A stretch of DNA of 64,000 bases, taken from contig CM076847.1 in NCBI GenBank assembly GCA_039519185.1, positions 67,841,521 to 67,905,520 on the forward strand, read 5' to 3'. The notes beneath the pieces were generated by a model. That model worked only from the letters and a program-made list of their open reading frames with translations. It had not been told where the DNA came from and made no database searches. This DNA comes from Astragalus membranaceus (Eukaryota > Streptophyta > Magnoliopsida > Fabales > Fabaceae). A program made the position numbers and the translations under genes. How positions within the stretch are numbered: the first letter of the stretch is position 1; each line of letters begins with the position of its first letter. Positions 57,992-64,000 of the stretch are shown here, piece by piece.

Positions 57992-59642
57992 TGTCATACC
58001 CTAATTTTGTCCGGCTAATCAAAAAAAATCAAAAAAAAGTTTTTATTCTCGTTGTATCACGTATCGTTTTTAAGCGCGTGTGGCTTTAGCGTTCTCGTGC
58101 AACGATTATTTCGACGTTCGTTTAATTTTATTGTGTAGCTATCGTTGGCACAAAAAAATACAAAAACATAAGCCAATAAAGCTGAATAATCCAAAATGTT
58201 ATTATATAACCAAGTTCTTTACAAATATGAGCCAAAAGAAAGCAAACAGCAAATAGTACAAAAATAATGCAAAAATACAAAATAAAAAAAAAGAGAATGG
58301 CGCAGCAGCTGGCTGCCCTAGAGCTGCCCTATTGGTTCCATTTTTCTTGCCCTTGTCCTTCGTTTGACTGTCCTTGGTGCCAGCTATTGTCCTTTTTATT
58401 CCCCTCAAAGATGCTGTCCTTTTGATGCCATTTTTTTGCCCTAATTGATGACTGGCCTCAACACCTCATCCACCTATAAAAACCAAGCAGTAACACAGTA
58501 TCAGGCAGACACAATCAACGAAATTGAAACCAAAAACACCCAGAATAATACCCAAAACAGAGCCACGCAATCACATGCATACACAAAATATACACACACG
58601 GAGAGACACTCACGCACACACAGATACATAAAAAAAGAAAAGCAAAAAGACAAATCTGAAACATATCTTTAATCAGTCCAATCAATGCCTCCCTAGTGGC
58701 AGAACCTATGCTGATGCAGCCACCCTCATCCCACTTGTTCATGGTCACTTATCTACTTGTGACTTGACCACTCTCTCTAGTTGGTGAGGAAGGGACCCAC
58801 ATGTCTCCCCCACTTGCAAAAAGGAGGGAAAACCACTCTATAAAAGGAAGCTTCACTGCTGCACTTCATCATCCACTTCCAGCACTTAAACTTCTCTGGT
58901 TCTAGAGGAAAAATACAGTGATAAGCTGTCCTCTTAGTTCCATTGAAGATCCACCAAAGAAATCCAGTAGAAGACCGTGTTCGGTTCATGCTATAGCACT
59001 GACAGCACACCAGTTCATGCGTAGGAGTTGGAGAAGTGTATCTTTTGCGCATTCTTCTTCTACTTTCTGTTTTTGTGACATGAACTCCATTATTTGTAAG
59101 TTGTTGATATTGCTAAACATGAGCTAAACATCTTGTAGTTGGATTGCTTAAGCTTTGTAATGAATCTTTATGTGTAGTAATATAAGGTTGTGATGCATGT
59201 GTTTCAATCTTTGTGTTTTAATGCTTTCAAACTTGTTTTCGGATTAGCTAACTAAAACAAGTACATTCATGGGTTCAGAAATGGTTCATGATTCGATCTC
59301 AAAGATTGATGTGAGTGAGTGGTTGTTTTAAGGACACTTAGAACAATCCTTGCCCAAACCTAGACATAGGAGGGCTTAGTTCATAGAGTGAATACTGTGG
59401 ATTCTTTAATATACAGAGGTGAGCTTACTTGAAGCTTAGACATAAGATCTTGTCACGAAACATTGGCGAAAGTGACCGAAAGGCACGCAACATATGCTAC
59501 AGCACTCAATGCTTTAGCATCTAATGTTATAACACTAACACAGAAGAGAATTAAAGACAATCCCCGTGGGTTCGACCTGTATTTTCTACTGTATTACTTG
59601 TGTGAATGCGTATACTTGCGCATATGTTGAAAAACCGCAACA
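57992..59642 (+). repeat. Athila-E 5' LTR
   Basis: About 1651 bp, from TGTCATACCCTAATTTTG to AACCGCAACA before the PBS. TATAAAAG is at 58839-58846 and AATCCCCGTGGGTTCGACC at about 59558-59576. An A-rich stretch with CACACACGGAGAGACACTC (about 58590) is low complexity. Its U5 end is clearly related to that of Athila-D while the U3 differs, so the two are sister families. Confidence 0.85.
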
Positions 59643-59648
59643 AGTTTT

Positions 59649-59666
59649 TGGCGGCGTTGCAGGGGA
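59649..59666 (+). promoter_or_regulatory. Athila-E primer-binding site, degenerate
   Basis: TGGCGGCGTTGCAGGGGA has two mismatches to the tRNA-Asp complement, the worst match of the three Athila-type sites here. Confidence 0.75.
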
Positions 59667-60620
59667 GGACCAGTCACTGATTATTCAGGTCCTCTTCATG
59701 ATCCAGAAGATTGGTACAGGCAACAATTCATTCAAATTGGACCAGAAGGTATGGTTAATGATAGGGACAGGCCAATGAGGGATTATGCTGTTTTTAACCC
59801 TCAAGTCATGCAAACTAGCATAGTGAGGCCTCAACTTAATACAGCTCATTTTGAATTCAAACCAATGATGTTTCAAATGCTTCAAACAATTGGTCAGTTT
59901 GGTGGAACCATAAATGAGGATCCACATTTACACTTAAAACAATTTTTGGAAGTATGTAGTAATTTCTCTTTTCCTGGAGTTTCTGATGATGCCTTTAAAC
60001 TCAAACTTTTCCCTTATTCTTTAAAGGACAGGGCAAAAGCTTGGCTAAACTCATTAGAACCTAATTCAATCCATACTTGGAATGAGTTAGCAGAAAAAAT
60101 TTTGGCAAAAATATTTTCCACCTAGCAAAAATGCAAGATTGAGAAATGAAATTACTTCATTCAAACAACTTGATAATGAATCATTGTATGAAGCATGGGA
60201 AACATACAAAGAGCTGTTAAGAAAATGTCCTCACCATGGCCTACCTGTCATTATCCAAATGGAAACATTTTACAATGGATTGGAGCCACAAACCAGATTG
60301 ATGCTTGATGCCTCATCTGGGGGAGTTTTGCTAAAGTCATCCTATAATGATGCTTGTGACCTTATTGATGACATAGCAGCAAATAGTTACTCTTGGCCTA
60401 CAGTTAAGGCCACACCTCAAAAGAAAGCTAGAGTACACGAAGTCAATGAGGTAACAAAGCTAACAGCTCGAGTGGCATCACTCACCAACATGGTCAAAAA
60501 TCTCACCACAGCCATTGCTATAGCATCGAATGCTATAGCATCTCCTCAAAACTATGAGTCAACAGAAGCTGCTGTGGTAATTGAACAAGCCCCTCCCGGT
60601 GAAACTAGTTGTGTCTATTG
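59667..60620 (+). pseudogene. Athila-E gag, frameshifted and split by CACTA-3
   Basis: The N-terminal start seen in Athila-D is missing. Homology begins at about DWYRQQFIQIGPEGMVNDRD (59709) and runs through MMFQMLQTIGQFGGTINEDP, HLKQFLEVCSNFSFPGVSDD and WNELAEK. A one-base change in the A-rich run at about 60094-60112 then shifts the frame (ILAKIFST, stop). The next frame resumes RNEITSFKQLDNESLYEAWE through FYNGLEPQTRLMLDASSGGV to APPGETSCVYC. The last cysteine codon is split by the first base of CACTA-3 at 60621. Confidence 0.9.
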
Positions 60621-60639
60621 CACTACAAGAAAAAACTTG

Positions 60640-61010
60640 GACTTTTCGGCGGACCAAATCCGCCGGAAAATCCGCAAATCCGCCGAAAATATGGACTTTC
60701 CGGCGGATTTGTTGGGCTTTCCGGCGGATTTTTGGCGCCGGTAGACAGCTCGTGGCAAAAGGTTTTCGGTGGATTATCCGCCGGAAATTTCCGGCGGATT
60801 TCGTGGCGCCGAAAAATCTGCCCGAAGTTTCCGGCGGATTATCCGCCAGAAAACCCCAAGGGAATTCGCATCTTTTTATCCGCCGGAAAGCCCACAAATC
60901 CGCCGGAAAGTTCCGGCGGGGTATCCGCTGGAAAGTCCACAAATCCGCCGGAACACTATGGTTTATCCGTCGGAAAATCCACAAATCCGCCGGAAAAACC
61001 GTTTTTTTAT
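60640..61010. repeat. CACTA-3 subterminal repeat array TCCGCCGGAA / TTCCGGCGGA
   Basis: The 10-mer TCCGCCGGAA and its reverse complement, or one-base variants, occur more than fifteen times in about 350 bp in both orientations (for example near 60659, 60697, 60718, 60779, 60790, 60831, 60889, 60899, 60911, 60949, 60987). Several form back-to-back inverted pairs. ORFs here on both strands are repeat artefacts. An AT-rich block without genes follows (61011-61259). Confidence 0.92.
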
Positions 61011-61259
61011 TTAAAAAATTTAATTATTTTTAAAAAATAAATATTATTTTTTAAAAATCATTTTATTTAAAAAAATAATATTATTTTATTAAAAACTTTA
61101 ATTGACTATTTTATTTAAAAATTTGATAATTGATAAAAAAATAAAAATTAGAAATGAAAATTAATGATTAATTTAAATAAATATCCATACAACAAAAAAA
61201 AATATCCATACAATAAAAAAAATATCCATACAACAAAATAAAATAATCCAAAGCTACTG

Positions 61260-63342
61260 GGGTGGTTGTTGGGGTGGCTGCTGGTCTAACTCATCACCAT
61301 GATAGTAGGTATCAGATGTAAGAAAAGCATTAAGCGAATCCATAATATTAAGATCAATGTTGGGCCGCTGGGGTGACTGCTGCTGGGGCTGCTGGTATGG
61401 ATGCTGGGGTGACTGGTGCTGGGGCTGCTGGTATGGCTGCTGGGGCTGAGGTGCATACTGCTAGGAATACTGGGGTGCATACTGCTGCTGAGGCCACTAC
61501 TGAAATGCACCACCGTAATGCTGTTGCGGCTGGTAGCATGGCATATGTGATGAGGATGGCCTCGACTGCTGAGACATCATCAGCTGATCCTGCAAAAACT
61601 TAAAGTGCTCCTCCATTCGCTGCTCAGCTATCCTAGCCTGCTCTGCCATGCGCTCCTCCATGCGCTCCTCAGGTATCCCGGCTCTCTCCCGAAGCGCCGC
61701 CACTTCCCGATCACTTTGCTCCTGCCGCTCCGCAAACTGGCGCTGCTGCTCGCTCAGTTGCCGCGTCAATTCCGTAACAGCATTCAACTCACCAGCATTG
61801 GGAACATAAGAGCGAGCAGTACTCAGAGATCCAGAAGATTGTGAAGCTGATAGACTCGGAATAATGCTTGTTCGAAAAGCAGCCGGTCCAATACCACCTG
61901 ATTCTACCATACGATTACTCTTTTGGGGACCAACTGCTCTCACCCAAATATCACGAGCTGCTCTAGCCTCCTCCTCTGGATCGATATCAGCTGCCCCACT
62001 GCTCTGTTGGGACTGATGGTACTCAGTCAGCCCACCCTGGAAGCTCTCTTGAAAAAAATAACCCAACAAATAAATAACTATAGCAAAAGTAGTTTTAATA
62101 TAATATTCCTCGCCCGATATAAAGATTATTATAAATAATAAACATTAATATATAATTAAAAGTAGTTTTACCTGAATATTCCTCGCCCGATCTGTAGCAA
62201 AGTCACCAGTGTCCTCCCGCATATGAAGGTAGCGATGCAACTCAGGCAAAGTGATTGCCCTTTGTTCCCTCACCTCCTATATATACATATATACATATTA
62301 TTAATTAATACACATGAAAATGACTAGTTAATTATAAATAATTAATTAATCAAGTAATAAAGTAATAAATTTACCAAACGCTTGTGATGCGTTGCAGTAT
62401 TAACACTCCCCCCTGTGTGTGTGCAGCCACCTTTTTCAGAAGCACGGTTCTTCTTGGCTTTCTCACAAAAATTCCTAAATTCCGGTGTCTGCCAGTACTC
62501 CTGTAACCCAGCCCAAGTTGAGTCTCCCATATAAGATGGCTTCGCATTCTTACCGCGCGCCTCCCATAGTAATTCAGAATAGCGATGGGAACATCTCTTA
62601 TGGAAGATTCTCTCAACTTCCCTTTGCTGCTCTGGTAACCATGTACATTTTTCCTATTTAAGAAATTTACAATAATGTTGTTAATTATAAGACAAATTAA
62701 TTAATCAAGTCAATAAGATATACACAAATTAATTAATTTATTATTTCGTAGAACAACTTACCAAAAATGAATTTAATATCCTCCCAATTGCCTCTGTATC
62801 TTTTCTAACAGTTGTCCAATTCTTCCAGCTGTCCAATTCTTCCAGCTGCCGGTGAAATTCTCCTTGATTGTTTTCGTGATGGCGGTAGCTGTAGCCTTCG
62901 AATGAAGAAATCTGCATTAAAAAAAGATGAATTTTGTTACACCAAATTATATAAGTTATATAAAAGGCAACAAAAATAAATTAATAAATAATAATATATA
63001 TACTTACGAATCACCAGCAGTCTCCAATATGATACGCCCATCAGGTGTATACCTGACCACCTCACGGTCAACAGTGAATGTGCGCACCCCATCAGCATCA
63101 ACATCTGTCGGGGCTAAGCCCTCAGTAGCAGCAGGAATCACTGGGTCCCCTGCAGTACTAGTACTAGCACCCTCAGACCCATGTGGTGGCAAATATCTGC
63201 CACCAACAACAACAACACGAGCAGGCTGAACACGACGCCCTAGGCGAGTAGAAGTCTTCCGCCTGGTAGCGCTGGAGGCATCACCCGTGTCGACAGGTGG
63301 AGGAACATATGTCTCGTCATCAGATCTTGAGTGAGATGCCAT
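61260..63342 (-). pseudogene. CACTA-3 second gene, Transposase_24 family, damaged
   Basis: Minus-strand exons are MASHSRSDDETYVPPPVDTG to VRYTPDGRIILE (63342-63004); an exon at about 62910-62763 with ITKTIKENFTGSWKNW; WAGLQEYWQTPEFRNFCEKA and GGCTHTGGSVNTATHHKRL (62657-62375, the family's hallmark); RAITLPELHRYLHMREDTGD (about 62277-62172); and ESFQGGLTEYHQSQQ with EERMEERMAEQARIAEQRME coiled coil (62052-61497). The C-terminal tail is a Gln/Pro repeat (QQPYQQPQHQSPQ) ending NIDLNIMDSLNAFLTSDTYY. It holds two in-frame TAG codons (61497-61499 and 61461-61463) where CAG is expected. A 17-bp tandem duplication at 62814-62847 also shifts the second exon. Confidence 0.8.
62814..62847. repeat. 17-bp tandem duplication inside a CACTA-3 exon
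   Basis: GTCCAATTCTTCCAGCT is present twice in tandem (62814-62830 and 62831-62847). Seventeen is not a multiple of three, so the exon's reading frame differs before and after it; with a single unit it would be continuous. Confidence 0.9.
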
Positions 63343-63399
63343 GACTGTGTCTAGCTATACATATATACATTTAAACAAACAAACATACACTATACAAGG

Positions 63400-64000
63400 T
63401 TAACATAAACATACTAAACAAAAATATATAAACATACTAATTAAACAAACAAAGTTAAACAAACATAAATTACAACGTGGTTTGTTGAAACATAAATAAC
63501 ATATATTGTTGAAACATAAATAACAAATTGGAATCCCATTCATTCTCAAAATCGTCATCATCATAGGAGTGAATTCTTGATACACCAACGTGGTTTGTTG
63601 CATCTTCATCAGCATCTTCTTCGTCATCAACTTCATCGCCGGTGTTTGGCTCATCACATAAACGAGTAATGGGTTCAACTTCAATCACTTCATTTACATT
63701 AGACATCTCTTCCATTTGATATGGCACATCTTCCACCGTGTCATCATTTGTCTCAATGCGACCTCTTGGTTTTGTTTTAATTGCGACACACCAACCATGC
63801 CTATCAGTCCGCGTTGATGGATAAGGGACATAATAGACTTGTCTCACATTTTGTGCAATGACGAACGGATCATACAGTCGATATCTACCACATTTTAATG
63901 TCCACTGTATTTGACTTTGGATTCACCTTTGTTCCTCGAGCAGACGGATCAAACCAATGACAATAGAAAACCACTACCTTCTGACTAAAATCTAAATGGG
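63400..64000 (-). pseudogene. CACTA-3 TNP2-type transposase, C-terminal end (partial)
   Basis: Entering from the right edge, the minus strand reads LDFSQKVVVFYCHWFDPSAR, the DUF4216-type region, then KCGRYRLYDPFVIAQNVRQV and YYVPYPSTRTDRHGWCVAIK, the conserved C-terminal block of TNP2 proteins. An acidic tail follows (DEPNTGDEVDDEEDADEDAT) to a stop at about 63470. The two blocks are in different frames around 63890, so there is either a one-base shift or a very short anomaly; the catalytic part is outside the window. Confidence 0.8.

Larger units (their letters stand above)
60621..64000 (-). mobile_element. CACTA-3 (En/Spm) transposon, left end to window edge
   Basis: It begins with CACTACAAGAAAAAAC, a canonical plant CACTA terminus, followed by a dense subterminal array. 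Minus-strand genes then follow in the expected order from the 3' end: Transposase_24-type gene (61260-63342), then the C-terminus of the TNP2 transposase (63400 to the edge). The other terminus and the target duplication lie beyond the window. The three bases before it are TTG. Confidence 0.9.

Noticed and set aside
60559..61040. Overlapping ORFs of 80-150 codons on both strands rich in Arg, Pro, Gly and Ser
   Set aside because: They translate the TCCGCCGGAA subterminal array of CACTA-3, which is open in several frames because of its base composition.

Overview
This window reads as a transposable-element-dense stretch of a flowering-plant nuclear genome, most likely a eudicot and possibly a legume. 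The evidence is the mix of chromodomain Ty3/gypsy (Tekay/Del type), Athila-type and Ogre/Tat-type retrotransposons, three CACTA (En/Spm) DNA transposons, plant tRNA primer-binding sites, and an extra coiled-coil ORF upstream of an Ogre-type gag. No complete host gene is visible; host sequence appears only as fragments (a kelch exon at the left edge, polygalacturonase exons inside a CACTA element, and a promoter/leader-like block of unknown origin).

Layout. 1-168: cut-off kelch exon. 222-4596: CACTA-1 remnant on the minus strand, with a TNP2-type transposase broken by one frameshift and a second spliced Transposase_24-type gene. 5820-14725: Tekay-A, with two 2486-bp LTRs that look identical, a 5-bp target duplication and a badly decayed, partly replaced interior. 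15217-21177: CACTA-2, a 5.96-kb element with TSD TGT that carries a six-exon Ulp1/C48-like protease gene and captured GH28 polygalacturonase exons but no transposase. 21448-21667: tail of another CACTA-like element.

21668-42417 is a rearranged tandem duplication. A block of about 7.1 kb (Athila gag-pro, Athila 5' LTR, a promoter/leader-like region and the Ogre extra ORF) occurs at 21898-28980 and again at 34789-41866, about 12.89 kb apart. A 226-bp remnant of a third copy lies at 21668-21893. The best Athila-C copy, minus strand, occupies 28985-37802.

From 40950 to 64000 the DNA is a nested stack. An Ogre/Tat-type element (ORF1, gag, protease; plus strand) is split by Tekay-B (43943-52743), which has indistinguishable 2111-bp LTRs, TSD AAAAA and an uninterrupted 1483-codon gag-pol-chromodomain ORF. 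Ogre protease is then interrupted at 54546 by Athila-D. Athila-D gag is interrupted at 57992 by Athila-E. Athila-E gag is interrupted at 60621 by CACTA-3, which runs off the right edge.

The only apparently intact mobile machinery is Tekay-B. Tekay-A shares its LTR architecture, and its identical LTRs around a dead interior suggest it was mobilised in trans by a Tekay-B-like element. CACTA-1, CACTA-3, Athila-C/D/E and the Ogre element all show coding damage. All comparisons were made by eye and all family names rest on recognised protein and terminal motifs, not on database searches.
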